Source: Ornithodoros turicata (Eukaryota > Arthropoda > Arachnida > Ixodida > Argasidae). Taken from it: 64,000 bases of DNA. The notes under the pieces were generated by a model. It made no database searches, was not told where the DNA came from, and saw only the letters and a list, made by a program, of their open reading frames with translations. Below, one piece after another: positions 1 through 10,262 of the stretch (its first letter is position 1; every line of letters begins with the position of its first letter). A program made the position numbers and the translations under genes. Location: positions 123,890,123 through 123,954,122 of the forward strand of contig NC_088202.1 in NCBI RefSeq assembly GCF_037126465.1, in the 5' to 3' direction.

Positions 1-2141
1 CAACCAGAAATGCGAGGCCTCGGAAAAAAGCTGGAAAAGTAATCATTATTCGTCTGTCTTTTTTTTTTTTTTTTTTGTCGGGAAAATTGTCCAAAATTCC
101 CAATCCTCAAATACGAAGTTCTAGTTAAAACATAAAGTGAAGTTAAAACATAGTGCATCACCGAGGCATATCTGTTCGTTCTAGTTTGTCTATTCCACTT
201 TTTATTTATGTGGTAAACAAACGAACCCTTTTTCTTTTCTTGCACACTCTAAATCTTTTCACACCTTTAAAGGTGTAACAACGTGCATGGCGCACGCCTT
301 TTTAGGTGTAATTTTGGTAACATCATAATGGGGCACCCGTTTCGCACAAATTTTCTTTACTCGGGTGTTGTCTGTACTCCAAAAATTTAGTCTTGCAACA
401 TCTCAACATTGTTCAACAGTATTGTATAGACACTTGCGCGTGCTCGATTATCGATAGCGATGCATATATGCATTAGCTCGTACCTACGACATCCAAGACA
501 TAATGAAAGCAAGATTTGCAGTGACACTTGATCTTTAGTAATGCTTTCCAAATTTTGTAAAATATCATCCTGGAGATGCAATGTTACGCAAACAGGTTGA
601 ATAGTTCATAGCGCACACCTTTAAAGGTGTGAAAAAGTTTACAGTGCACTTCTTCTTCTTCAAAATTAATTTTGAAAAAGCCGTTCTTCCATTTCAGTAA
701 GTGAAAATTAGCGCGCATTCCACGTAACAACTTTATGCGTTAGCTCTGGTCAAGCCTTGCGCTTACAATTGACCTAAGCTTGTTGCATTTCGTATCTGCG
801 TGCTAAAGAAATAACCCCTATGTTTGTTCTTTATATTTAGGGCTACGCGTTTTCGAGTTTAATCGAAAAATACCGAATATAGAGGGACATTCCAGGAACG
901 GTGACAGAGATAAATTGCTGCACATGCCCAGCAAGTTGATGCAGATCAGAAAACCATACAGAAATACGATGGTTGTGAAAAAATGTCCGTATACTTTATC
1001 GTTAGCCGTAAAACCACGCCGCAGCGAACAATGCCGAATGAGCGTCGTGCGGATATTACATTGTGATTTCTATTCGCCGAAAACTGTCGGCTAAAACATG
1101 TACACGGCAAGAAAAACATCGAAAAACGCCGATTTCGTGAAAATCAACAAACATCGAAAACATACGCCGAATCCGCCCAAAAATAAAAAAACGAAAACGG
1201 AAAATCCTATTTATATAACACCCTAACGTGTTCTCTAATGCTCGCTAATCAAGCTAGGTCGTACAATAGTGAAAAGTCCATTTCTTTCAAATTTAAAAAT
1301 AAAAATGCGTGAATAAAGAACAGATTTCTTATTCTTTTTTCTTTTTCGCAGTTAAAAATAATCGTAAATTTTGCATCATTAGGACGAGTGCCTCTTGAAC
1401 TGAAATCGCAAGGTTCAGTTCTCACAAAATACTTTAAAAGAAGCTCTCGTTCAGCTATATATTGAAATGGCACGAGTTTACAGTATTCTCTCAACGGTAC
1501 AGCATTAGCCAATTCTCTCCGAGATGTGGCTATTTCTCAGTTTATCTTCATTCTTTATTAATTCTGTTGTTCCTTATTTTGCGACTTCAACAGACATATT
1601 CCATATTTAGCACGAATGGAATCCTTGCTCAGAATCTCATGAAGAACGCTCACATAAGGTGAAAAGCACAGGAGCTAGGTTTGATCTTGCTGAACACGGA
1701 GTCTGCAGTCTTGCTGCATCAGTTGCTTAGTCACTACCATTGCAGTTGAGCGTGCAGAAGAGAAATTGTGTTAAAAGGGGGATTCGCTATCGGAAACAGT
1801 AACGAATGCCAGAACGCAGAATGTTATCTTAATTATGCAGAAACAGTAAGGGCAATTGAATCAATAGAGAGAGCTGGCGGACCGGCAACAGGTTACGATA
1901 TTCCTTCCGAAAAACGCGATAAGACAGTCGTGCTCATCCTTCAGAGCTGGTTGTCATGGCATTGAGGGGTACCAATATGAGAACTCTGTTTATCGTGTAG
2001 TTTTTGACTCACTCGGCCCATTCATCATCATTATGTTGTTGTTGTTGTGGTTGACTCACTCGACTTCTCATGTTGTACATCTCCGAACACTGACATGATA
2101 ACTGTAAAATGGTTTTCAGGCATTGTTCGCGTGTTTTACTA
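1..2141. other. Non-coding 5' flank
   Basis: No convincing exon was found here. Open frames are short, lack protein-like composition and match no family I recognise. The stretch is AT-rich and holds a poly(T) run (61-76), one small inverted-repeat candidate (255-637, listed separately) and GTT/TTG microsatellite-like DNA near 2034-2052. The missing first exon of the kinin gene could lie here or further upstream, but I could not identify it. Confidence 0.6.
255..637. repeat. Small element bounded by a repeated 16 bp palindrome
   Basis: The perfect palindrome ACACCTTTAAAGGTGT occurs at 261-276 and again at 615-630. Flanking bases make the two copies inverted relative to each other: CTTTTC precedes the first and GAAAAAG follows the second. 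A degraded third version (CGCCTTTTTAGGTGT) sits at about 294-309. This is compatible with a ~380 bp MITE with short terminal inverted repeats, but no target duplication was established. Confidence 0.4.
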
Positions 2142-2742
2142 CAGGGTTATTCTAGCAAGCGTTACACATTTCGATCGCACTGTAAAAATAGAAGACTAGG
2201 TTTGACCCATCCCAAACTTTGCAGACTGATAGCCATTTATCTGAAGTTTCATTCGAATTTTTTTGTAAGCGCTATGGTCATGTAGAAAGAAAATTAAAAA
2301 TAAAGCAAAATCTCGCCCCATGCATTTTCAATGGCCTATCCCACGTAAACACCGCCATTTTTTCTTGTGTCCGCTTCACATTCACATCACTTCACACAGG
2401 TAGCGCTGCCTACAACGATGTGACATGCAGATTCTGAGGTTATGCACTGCTCATGTTCAAGTCCTCTTCTGCATGCTGGTGCCACCTGTGTGTGGTGGAA
2501 TGAAACTGAAGTGCACACAGCACAAAATGGCTGCTTTTGAGTGAGATAGGCCATAGAAAATGCATAGAGTAAAATTTTGCTTGATTTTTAATTTTTCTTC
2601 TACAGGACCATAATGCTCGTAAATAATTCCAACAAAACTTCAGACAAATAGTTACCAGTCTGCAAAGTTTGGTGTAGGATAAATCCCGTCTTCTATTTTT
2701 ACGATGCGATCAAAATGTGTAACGTTTGCTAGACTAACCCTG
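2142..2742. mobile_element. Foldback MITE, TA target (601 bp)
   Basis: The ends are long imperfect inverted repeats of about 190 bp. The left arm starts CAGGGTTATTCTAGCAAGCG and the right arm ends CGTTTGCTAGACTAACCCTG. Both ends abut the dinucleotide TA (2140-2141 and 2743-2744), the duplication expected of Tc1/mariner-type elements. No transposase is encoded, so it is a non-autonomous element. It ends about 315 bp upstream of the kinin exon, within or just before the upstream intron or promoter of that gene. Confidence 0.75.
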
Positions 2743-2744
2743 TA

Positions 2745-3057
2745 GATCGGAAGCTGTTCACGATAACGGTTCTGAAAACATAATAAGCCAATCGCCTTAT
2801 TCCTTTGAGGTGGATCACATCACGTTGCTCATCTTTGACTTGACAGTTTCGTTTATGGTATCGCTTTCTGCGATCTGTGCGATCTGCTAAACTCTCTACG
2901 ATGACACGAGAGACGTGCTTTTCATCTTTTATAGCAGGTGCAGGAAATCCTGTGATTTTGCTCTTCTTATTTTATTTAGTAACGAGTAATAACTTATTGT
3001 ACTGACCCTTTTGAGACAGACATTCGGTCGTTTGACGTTTTGTACATTTCCTTGCAG
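2745..3057 (+). other. Putative intron end upstream of the kinin exon
   Basis: This short stretch ends in a good 3' splice site: a pyrimidine-rich run followed by TTTCCTTGCAG at 3047-3057. The kinin reading frame stays open upstream only to a stop at 2980-2982 and contains no ATG before the hydrophobic leader, which supports splicing from an upstream exon. An alternative acceptor (TTTATTTAG, ending 2979) is weaker and would bring in that stop. Confidence 0.6.
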
Positions 3058-3909
3058 ACGTTTTGTACACTGAGGTATCTTGTCCTCAGTATATCCTTGC
3101 TTGTCTCGTACGCTTCTGTTGAAGAATCCGAGGGCGACAGCAGAGACGACGACTCCTTTGAAGACATGGTGATTCGGTGGAACATCTCTCCAGACACTCT
3201 ACAACGCTTGCGCGCGCGGAGGGAAGCCAACGTAAGGCCGTTTGTACCTCGCAGGGGCAATCAGATCCAGGGTGACGACGCCGTAGCCTTACAGCCGTAC
3301 AGCAACTACAGAGATGTTTGGATTTACGGCAAGAAGGACGCTCACTTCAACCCTTGGGGGGGAAAGCGAGACGGTGCACACACTCTTTCAGGGCTCGACG
3401 ACAGTTCCGGCCTTTGGAGTGAAAAGAAAGACAATTTCAATCCCTGGGGTGGGAAAAAAGAAGCAAGCTTCAATCCATGGGGAGGAAAAAGAGATAACTT
3501 TAATCCATGGGGAGGAAAGAGGGATAACTTCAACCCTTGGGGAGGTAAAAAAGATAACTTCAATCCCTGGGGCGGCAAAAAAGACAGCAGTATTTTTAAC
3601 CCTTGGGGAGGAAAGAGGGGTGATGGCTCCAAAGACAAGGAGCTCAGTTTCAACCCTTGGGGAGGGAAGCGACAAGATGGTCTAGGTACTATTTTCGGAC
3701 CGTGGGGAGGAAAGCGTGAGAATCTTTTCAATCCATGGGGAGGCAAAAGAGGAAAAAGTGAAATGACGTTCAACCCGTGGGGAGGGAAGAAAAGTGAGTT
3801 AGCATTCAGCCCATGGAAGTCCGCGTCAGCTCGCATCAAGCGCGATTCTACAGTCAACACCGACACGTTCATCCAGCGTCATCAGGAGTCATCGCCAAGA
3901 CCACTGTAA
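3058..3909 (+). CDS. Kinin (leucokinin) neuropeptide precursor, main exon
   Basis: This exon encodes a secreted prepropeptide processed into C-terminally amidated kinins, which in arthropods act through the kinin GPCR on muscle and fluid secretion. It reads in from an acceptor at 3057. The first residues are hydrophobic (RYLVLSISLLVSYAS), the end of a signal peptide whose Met must lie in an upstream exon. The first in-frame ATG, at 3166, falls after it. An acidic spacer follows, then from 3337 to 3819 a tandem array of FxPWGG bounded by KR or KK. Eleven copies are intact: DAHFNPWG, DNFNPWG (four times), EASFNPWG, DSSIFNPWG, ELSFNPWG, GTIFGPWG, ENLFNPWG and EMTFNPWG. The second Gly is the amide donor. 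A twelfth unit (FSPWK) has lost the Gly residues. A non-kinin spacer with KK separates copies one and two. The C-terminal tail is unrelated and ends at TAA 3907-3909. The family assignment is firm; only the 5' exon is missing. Confidence 0.93.
   Translation, partial: TFCTLRYLVLSISLLVSYASVEESEGDSRDDDSFEDMVIRWNISPDTLQRLRARREANVRPFVPRRGNQIQGDDAVALQPYSNYRDVWIYGKKDAHFNPWGGKRDGAHTLSGLDDSSGLWSEKKDNFNPWGGKKEASFNPWGGKRDNFNPWGGKRDNFNPWGGKKDNFNPWGGKKDSSIFNPWGGKRGDGSKDKELSFNPWGGKRQDGLGTIFGPWGGKRENLFNPWGGKRGKSEMTFNPWGGKKSELAFSPWKSASARIKRDSTVNTDTFIQRHQESSPRPL
3337..3819 (+). repeat. Tandem kinin peptide-coding repeat
   Basis: This is an internal coding repeat with 30-45 base units, each encoding an acidic lead, FNPWGG and a dibasic site. 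Four near-identical DNFNPWG units lie in the central block (3427-3579), with one EASFNPWG unit between the first and second. That suggests local duplication. Both dibasic variants (KR and KK) are used. The last unit (from about 3799) is degenerate. Confidence 0.9.
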
Positions 3910-4078
3910 GAGTCTTGCCGCCATCGAGGGTCAAGTGCCTGACTGCTCTGCTAGGCTTTGTACGGAGTGCCGGAACGCAGATTTTTGACAAGCGTCACGC
4001 AGGAGTCCGCCGTTCGACGTCCACAAGTTTGTTATGACCAATGAGAGAAACCAAATACGGTAGAAGCACTCCAATAAC

Positions 4079-4084
4079 AATAAA
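4079..4084 (+). terminator. Polyadenylation signal of the kinin gene
   Basis: A canonical AATAAA lies 170 bp after the kinin stop codon, preceded by the related AATAACAA. The 3'UTR would therefore be about 190 bases. No competing signal lies between the stop and this site. Confidence 0.65.
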
Positions 4085-4821
4085 GGCTTCTCTGACATAC
4101 ACTGAATATCTCCTGGTGGTTTATTTAGGAACATAATACAGTGCGTTCCATCGATGCAGTTCCGTCAGCGCGTTCCATCGTTGGAGGAGTACGGTTCAGC
4201 CAATTTTTTCTTTCAAAGATTTCAATCTGTCGCTGAGGAAGCTCCCTACATGTGGAGAGAGACCGGTGAGATACAATTTACCTTTGATGAATTCCACTAG
4301 TAAATGTGCCAACCCTTCAAGAATAGTACTACCTTCAGCACTTTGTTCACAAAACAATCACTAGGTGAACATTTTTTTTTAATCACATCACATCACATCA
4401 CATCGTTGAAAGCCAGGGAATTTTGCGTGAGTAATGTGACAGAGACACGATACATGGGCAAAACTAAACACGCGTAGTGATAAACAAACGGGAAAGAGGC
4501 ACAGACGACCACGTCCTTCCGTATTTCGTTCTGTTAATTGGGTGATCATGTTTCGAAGGAACCCACAGTCTCTGCAGGTCCTTATACTTAAACTGTTAAG
4601 TATATTGACAATGACAAGGAGGAGACCTGAGACAGAAGAAAAATTAACAGATAACAGGCCTGTCTCAGGTCTCCTCCTCGTAATTATAACCCAACTAGTC
4701 TGCGCCCTTTCACTGTTATCAATATTGACAATGTGTCGTTCATGGGGGGCAGCACATGTTGGTCTTATATCGTCATCTTTATCAACTGAGTGATGAACCA
4801 GTCGCGTGTCTCGTGAAGGTG
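4085..4821. other. Non-coding, with a short hairpin
   Basis: No gene was seen. Positions 4380-4403 hold a short (ATCAC)n repeat. A hairpin has arms AAGGAGGAGACCTGAGACAG (4616-4635) and its complement at 4660-4679 around a 24-base AT-rich loop. Similar bases (TATTGACAATG) flank both sides, so it may be a tiny foldback insertion. Confidence 0.5.
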
Positions 4822-5075
4822 GTGGTGGTGATGATGAAAGGGCTCGCCGTTGTCGGTCTCACAGAGGTGGGAAACGTCACGACTGACGCCCTGGGGGACG
4901 CCTTGTGCGTCCTGGGCCGACTTCTAAGGTAACTGTGCCGAGATATGTCTGAAAGCGTGTGAGGAAAACCCAGGAAAAACCCCAGATAGCACAGCTGGCA
5001 CGGCGATTCGAACCGGGTACCTCACAGTCTCGACGTGATATGTCCAGCACGCTAACCATTGAGCTACGGGAGGTG
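4822..5075 (-). mobile_element. tRNA-derived SINE, antisense
   Basis: Read on the minus strand, the element begins with a tRNA-like head. It has an A box (GTAGCTCAATGGTTAGCG) and a B box (GGTTCGAATC), as in a pol III promoter. A body follows containing GGTTTTTCCTGGGTTTTCC and a tail of CATCATCACCACC repeats. The body is shared with the sense copy at 41941-42168 and a fragment near 48000. It is a retroposed pol III transcript without coding capacity. Confidence 0.8.
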
Positions 5076-5546
5076 GAAAGGGAAACTTGATCTTTTTCGT
5101 TAAACCTTTGTGAACATTACCGTCAGCCACATCGTGCTTGGTCCTGTTCGTCGTCGAGCCACTGCGCACAACCTCACAGGTTAATAGCCCAACATCTGTC
5201 GACACATGATTGGTAGTCCCGCATAACACAATTCCTTCAAGCTGCTATACTCGCGTTCAACATAAGCAGGAAAAGAAATCTAGTCTGTCAGCACTGAAAA
5301 TATTACTGCGCCCCAGATAGGATCGCTGGACGGGCTGGACCCAGGGACTCTGTGGTCATGATGGCTCCTCCGCTAGATAACGTGATTCATCCTACTTCAT
5401 CCACGCTTTCGCTGCAGCCAAATCAAGACCCATTGGGCTGACAACTGGAGAAAACTGAAGCCGATAGCAGCGCCCCGTATTTTTGCCCGCACTGTAGTTC
5501 GAACCGGCACGTCTGTGCTACTAAGGTGAAAGACATGTGCAGCAAG
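5076..5546. other. Non-coding spacer
   Basis: No gene or clear repeat boundary was seen. The last eight bases (GCAGCAAG, 5539-5546) are the left target duplication of the next element. Confidence 0.5.
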
Positions 5547-6022
5547 CAGTGGCGGCGGAACGGGGGGGGGGCAAGGGTTCATTGTTCCCCCCTGATATTC
5601 CTAGGGGTGTGCAAAATCGTCATTACCACCTCAAGTGGGCTAATTCAAAATATCTCAGGGGCAAACAATCCTGTGATCATGCACCTTGTGAAATTCGTAG
5701 TCAAACTGAAAAAGCATTCGTGTGCCGCACGTTTCTTTGCGTTTCAGTTTCCTGAATCGAATGACGCTATACGCAGCTCCTAGCTGAAGTATCTACAATA
5801 CGTGCCGGATCGTTGACTTGTGTGTTTTTTCTTCGTGTGTGTGCGTGCGTGCTCACATGTATGCAAACGCCAGAAAGAGATTAAACGATGTTCCTACCCC
5901 CCTTCTCACGCCAAGAATTTCTAGCCACAGATACCGCAGTACATCTGGGTTAGGACATTGAGGGGGGTGCCAACCAGGGGCTTGTCCCCCCCCCCCCAAC
6001 TCAAAACGTTCCGCCGCCCCTG
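5547..6022. mobile_element. Non-autonomous hAT-like element (476 bp)
   Basis: The terminal inverted repeats are CAGTGGCGGCGGAACG at the left and CGTTCCGCCGCCCCTG at the right. They are flanked by a perfect 8 bp direct repeat, GCAGCAAG (5539-5546 and 6023-6030). CAG-type ends with an 8 bp duplication are characteristic of the hAT superfamily. Runs of G (near 5563) and C (near 5988-5998) lie just inside the ends. There is no transposase. Confidence 0.88.
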
Positions 6023-6149
6023 GCAGCAAGAGTATGTGTGCTCCACGACGGCACAAGTGACACTTATGTGGCATCAAATTCGGTATTGGCTGTCAAGACT
6101 GGCCGCATGACATTATACGCTGTATATGGTGGCGCTGCAGCGCTGCAGT

Positions 6150-6392
6150 ATTTCTCCTGGTGCGCTATAGGCCATTTGCAAAAGTTCCAGGGAGTAACGC
6201 GCACCCTGGCAGGGTGTGCCGGGAAATGCTGCGCAAAACCACGGCGATTTGCTATAGTCTCCGGTCGTCGTCGTCGTAGTCGTCGTACTGGTGCATGCGC
6301 AGTCGCTGTCGTTTTGCACAGCATTTCCCGGCATGCGCTCCCCTGGCGCGCGCTGCTTTCTGGAACTTTTGCGAATGGCCTATTGGGTCTCC
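6150..6392. mobile_element. Short foldback element with a CGT-repeat loop
   Basis: Inverted arms of about 85 bp share AGGCCATTTGCAAAAGTTCC (from 6169) with its complement ending at 6381, and both contain GCCGGGAAATGCTG. The loop is a (CGT)n microsatellite at about 6264-6288. It looks like a MITE. The target duplication is not clear. Confidence 0.6.
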
Positions 6393-8055
6393 TTATCTCC
6401 AACGGCGCATGTAGTTGACGGACTATCGTATGCAGTGTGCAGTGTTTCCCTAAGCGCGGATTCTGACCCTGCTGTTATTAGTCATTCTTGAAGACAAAAC
6501 AAAACAAAAACAAAGCAGGAAGAATGAAAAAGCGCGGAAGGGACGAAGGACGCTACGAGCACAACGGAGCACCGCGGTTTCCCTTACTTACCAAGCTCTA
6601 TTACTTACCAATCTTCTTCGGGATAGATTTTATCTTTCCAAAGATGCCGGATTCTTCATCCATTCCCACTGTTGGGAAGTATAGCGTTAGATTGGACAGG
6701 GACGAACAGAGCATATTCAGAATAGAAATACTGATGCAGGGAGGAGGAGTTGCACATCACCACTGTTTCTTATTTCTGACTGGAACCTTACTTTGTTCAT
6801 GTCGAGGCGCTGCCTCCTGAAAATGACGAGTAAAGACGCTTATGACTCTGCTCAGAAGTATTTTTAGCTTCGTAGCTTCGCTTTTTGTATTAGGCCTCAT
6901 CTCGTGCGATACCATACACACCCACATTAGAGCTGTGGGATCTTGAAATAGCGAACAGTCTTCGTCGGATAAGACTCGCAAGCGTTCGCACTCGCTCCTA
7001 CCGATATTCTGTATCGGACTTCGCATCCTACCAGCTGCCAACCTCCATCATCCTCCGTCGACATCACGCACCGCCCTCTGAGCGAGAATTGCGCCGTAAA
7101 AGTAATGCATACTGGAACCTAGCTGGAAGCTGAACTCTGGTTACCTTGTGTAGGAGGCGTAGAACACAAGAGTTCAGGCGCCGTAAGGTCAACGGGAATG
7201 ATAGGAGGAGCAGAGAGAGAGAGCTGTGTTGTCTTCTCAGTTGCCGTTTTAACTTTGTGTTATCGTAACAGATTCACAGATAGTGCTAACGTGGGAGCAC
7301 TGTAATCGTTTTGTTGTCACTCGTTTCTCAATTTACCTTGGGTCAAGAGCCCTGATCCAGAGGGCCCCTCTCACACCTTCGCGACGCGAACAGATAAAGT
7401 CAATATGTCGTCCCCTTCAGAAAACGGCCGCAGACGATTTCAAACACGGGGTTTCTGTGGCTACCAGTATCCATAGCGGACTCTCAATGCTTGCATCATG
7501 TCGGTTGAGCGATCAGACCGTGTTTATCTGGGTGGCATTACCAGGACAGAGCTTCGGGGCAACCACATTATTTTACATTACGAATTCACTTCTTTTGACA
7601 GCGCTGGCGCTTACATAGTATGCCACACACAAAATCTACACAGAAACTTCGCGTGAATCGCGTCAGTTTATGCCAAACGTAATGCCGCAAAATCAGCAAA
7701 CACCTGTGACGTGAATCAATGTCTCGTGACCTCCCGCCACACCTGGTGTTGGTGTGAACAGATTGCCGCTGTTGGCCTCACCATTGTGAGATCTGCGTCT
7801 CGAAGATGGGAGATGGAACGATGGTGGTCATGATATAGGAGGCGAGGCTAGGGAGTGGTTAGTATGGAGTCTAAACTCGTTTCTTTTTCTTTTTCTTTTT
7901 TTTTAGTATCGATAGATTGCACGTAAGGTCACTTAAGCAGCATTTAGCAGCATCGGGACGTTCTCAACTGTGCATTTGACGGTCTATAATCCTTGAGAAA
8001 GGGCGCGTGAGAGCCCCGTACTCTGGAACTCTAGGTGTCTACTCTATCTCATCGT
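6393..8055. other. Non-coding stretch
   Basis: No convincing exon was seen. Open frames are short and begin at non-ATG codons. A TTTCTTTTTC microsatellite lies at about 7882-7903. Part of this DNA is probably old repeat sequence, but I could not assign a family. Confidence 0.5.
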
Positions 8056-8180
8056 GACTAAGCAGCACAAGGACGCGGACAAAGAAGGAAGACAGGACGA
8101 CTGCTTACTCTCAACTGACAGTTTTTACTACACAAAACATGTTTATATACACAACAGAAGGGCTCTCTCTATCTCTTTGC
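8056..8180 (-). mobile_element. Possible Penelope-like element 3' UTR fragment
   Basis: The order of motifs (GGACAAAGAAGGAAGACAGGACGA, then CTCAACTGACA, then CACAAAAC and a run of ATA-rich bases) resembles the antisense 3' UTR of the Penelope-like element at 27551-28124. There ACACCACACTGAACTGACAA is followed by TTTTGTGAAACG. No coding remnant is attached, so the call is tentative. Confidence 0.4.
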
Positions 8181-8755
8181 AGCGACAAGCTGTTTAGGGC
8201 TCAATTTCCTGAAGATCCTGTCCTGTGCCTACGTCGCATCGCTGAAAACCCAGCGCGCCCCCGCAGGTGTTTCTCTCTCTCTCTTGGCGCGAGATGAAGC
8301 GAAGAAATGAGAAACGAGAAAAGGGCGCGAGATGCGGATTGATCATTTCGGAGAGTCACGTTGGCCGTGACGTTGGCTTCACGTGCATCGAAGGACCAGT
8401 GATTGCCGCTCCACATGTTTTCTATCTTATTCGGCCAATACATATATCAAGTCGTATATTAAGCCGCGCCATCTTGCACCGTTTACCCCTCACCGTACCT
8501 TCTAGCTTCTATTGGAATAGTGGGTCTTCGGCAAGTGCGAAAAATTGAGATACAGAACTCCACCTATCGTAAGACGTCTCTATATGAGGCAGGTTGTCGC
8601 ACATTAAATCGTTCTCATAAAAGATGCTTACCACTGTCGTCCATGCATCACTCAGCACAAGCATGAGTGTCACCAACCCGATTATCACAGCAGGCTTCAT
8701 TCTCATCCTAGTTGTAATTTGCAGAGACCTACGAAAACGGGACTAAGTTAGGTTA
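8181..8755. other. Non-coding spacer
   Basis: No gene was recognised. Frames are broken and of low quality. Confidence 0.5.
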
Positions 8756-9200
8756 TTGGGAGTTGTATACCAGTATTGTGTAGTGTATGGCCCAAAAGGC
8801 TGCTTCTACATAGTTTCAATTAATATTCTTAATTTTTGTACAACTTGTGGTTTCCCGGCAGCAATCCGACACATTCTCGAAGACTGCAGCCAGTACGCAC
8901 GCGAGCGACGGGCCTTTAAATGTCAACTTGAAATGCTGGATCAGAGGCCATTCAACATCTGCAAAGTTCTCGGCCCATGGAGTAACCCTGGACATCAGTG
9001 CCGTGCACTTGGCGCTCTTCTATCCTTTCTGAGGGCCACCGGCCTCTTTCACGTAGGGATTTCCTTCCCTCGTCATCCTTTCATGTGAACCTTTTTGGAA
9101 TGGGGTACGGTCCTGCACTCAACGCAGGGAAACATCCCACATCATCATCATCATCCAATCATCTATGTTGTTGTTGTTGTTGTCGTCTTAATTTTTGGCC
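8756..9200 (+). pseudogene. LINE (I-type) ORF2 C-terminal fragment and 3' UTR
   Basis: A degraded non-LTR retrotransposon tail. It encodes the cysteine/histidine motif after the RNase H domain (CTTCGFPAAIRHILEDC, with YARERRAF following) and then the signature FNICKVLGPWSNPGHQCRAL, which recurs in the other LINE copies of this window. After the stop, a 3' UTR contains CATCATCATCATC and (GTT)n at about 9138-9180. The copy is truncated at its 5' end and has no RT domain. Confidence 0.75.
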
Positions 9201-10004
9201 ACAGTGTCCTTTTCAAAACTGTTTGTCACATACGAGCAGTTGCACTTGCACGATCACGTACACAACAGTTACACTGAGTGCGAGCGATAATAGGTACTAA
9301 TGGCAGGGACTAATAGGTACATACTGGACGTGTGTTCCCGGGGCTGGGAGTGAACCTTGGGTCATCGAGCGGTCTGCCTCCCTAGACTGGCGGCAGGTTA
9401 CTCGAGGATGAGGGACGTGAGAGGGCAATAATTTCCTATTGGTTGCATCAGTCCGGGAAGATAACGAAGCAGAGATAAAAAAAATGGAAGCGCCATGCTG
9501 AGTCAGTTGCATTTCACGAAAAATGCACGTGAAGATGGTAGTAAAGAAAAATATGAAGATGTAAGCCCCACTCAGCGTGAGACCATCCACTCCCGAGCGA
9601 TTATGAAGAAACACATGGCTAGTAAACTCTTAAAATGATGACTCCTGGAGATGAAAGAAAAAATATGGAGATGTCTCAAAGGACTTAAAACTTCAGACTG
9701 GGCCTGTTGGTAAGGCATGGCAGAATAAAAGCTCTAAAAACACTCAAACTCAAAACTCAAAGGAGCACTATAATCAGCCCCGTTTTTTTTTCTTTTTTTT
9801 TTCTTTCTTTTTTTTTGGCGCGGAGTGTTCTTTAACGAATAAAATGACTTCCTGCGAAAGAACGATGCGCGCAGGTGAATTACAGAGCGAGCGCGAAGGC
9901 TCTGTTCCGCACACCTTTGAAGAACCAACCTTCGCCTCGTGAAAAGTAATAAATAATAATGCTAATGGTACCGTTATGTTATACGTAGGGTTTATCTACA
10001 CAGT
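9201..10004. other. Non-coding spacer
   Basis: No gene was recognised. A polypyrimidine tract (TTTTCTTT type) lies at 9783-9817. Confidence 0.5.
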
Positions 10005-10262
10005 GTGGCTACATGTTGCACGTGCCTCAGGGTAGGACTGCGGATAATTTGGACCACCTGGGGTTCTTTTGACGTGCGCCGGAAATCTCCGACACACGGT
10101 GCTGGAAGCAATGTTTACCTCCCGCACGTTGCTACCACCCTCGGCCGGGATCGAACCCACGACCTTGAGCTCAGCATCGTGAAGAAAGCGCATCGCAGAA
10201 CGAGAGGACATCGTGACGTATATCCTGCTCCCCTCACGTGACCGTGTACCGTACGGCGGCAC
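10005..10262 (-). mobile_element. tRNA-derived SINE, antisense (Ruka-like?)
   Basis: On the minus strand there is a B box (GTGGGTTCGATCCCGGCC) after GCTGAGCTCAAGGTC. A conserved body follows containing AAAGAACCCCAGGTGGTCC and AATTATCCGCAG. That body motif is typical of tRNA-derived SINEs reported from ixodid ticks, so the name Ruka-like is an inference. The tRNA A-box half is decayed. Confidence 0.65.

Noticed and set aside
3314..3685. Open frames overlapping the kinin array in other frames and on the minus strand
   Set aside because: They are shadows of the repeat; the + frame gives a textbook kinin precursor and the others only the out-of-frame repeat.
3337..3819. Regular repeats that might suggest a CRISPR-like array
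   Set aside because: The period is 30-45 bases, the repeat is coding, and spacers are not unique DNA. It is a peptide-coding repeat in a eukaryote.
4822..5075. Possible tRNA gene on the minus strand
   Set aside because: The tRNA-like head is joined to a repeated non-tRNA body also found at 41941, so it is a SINE.
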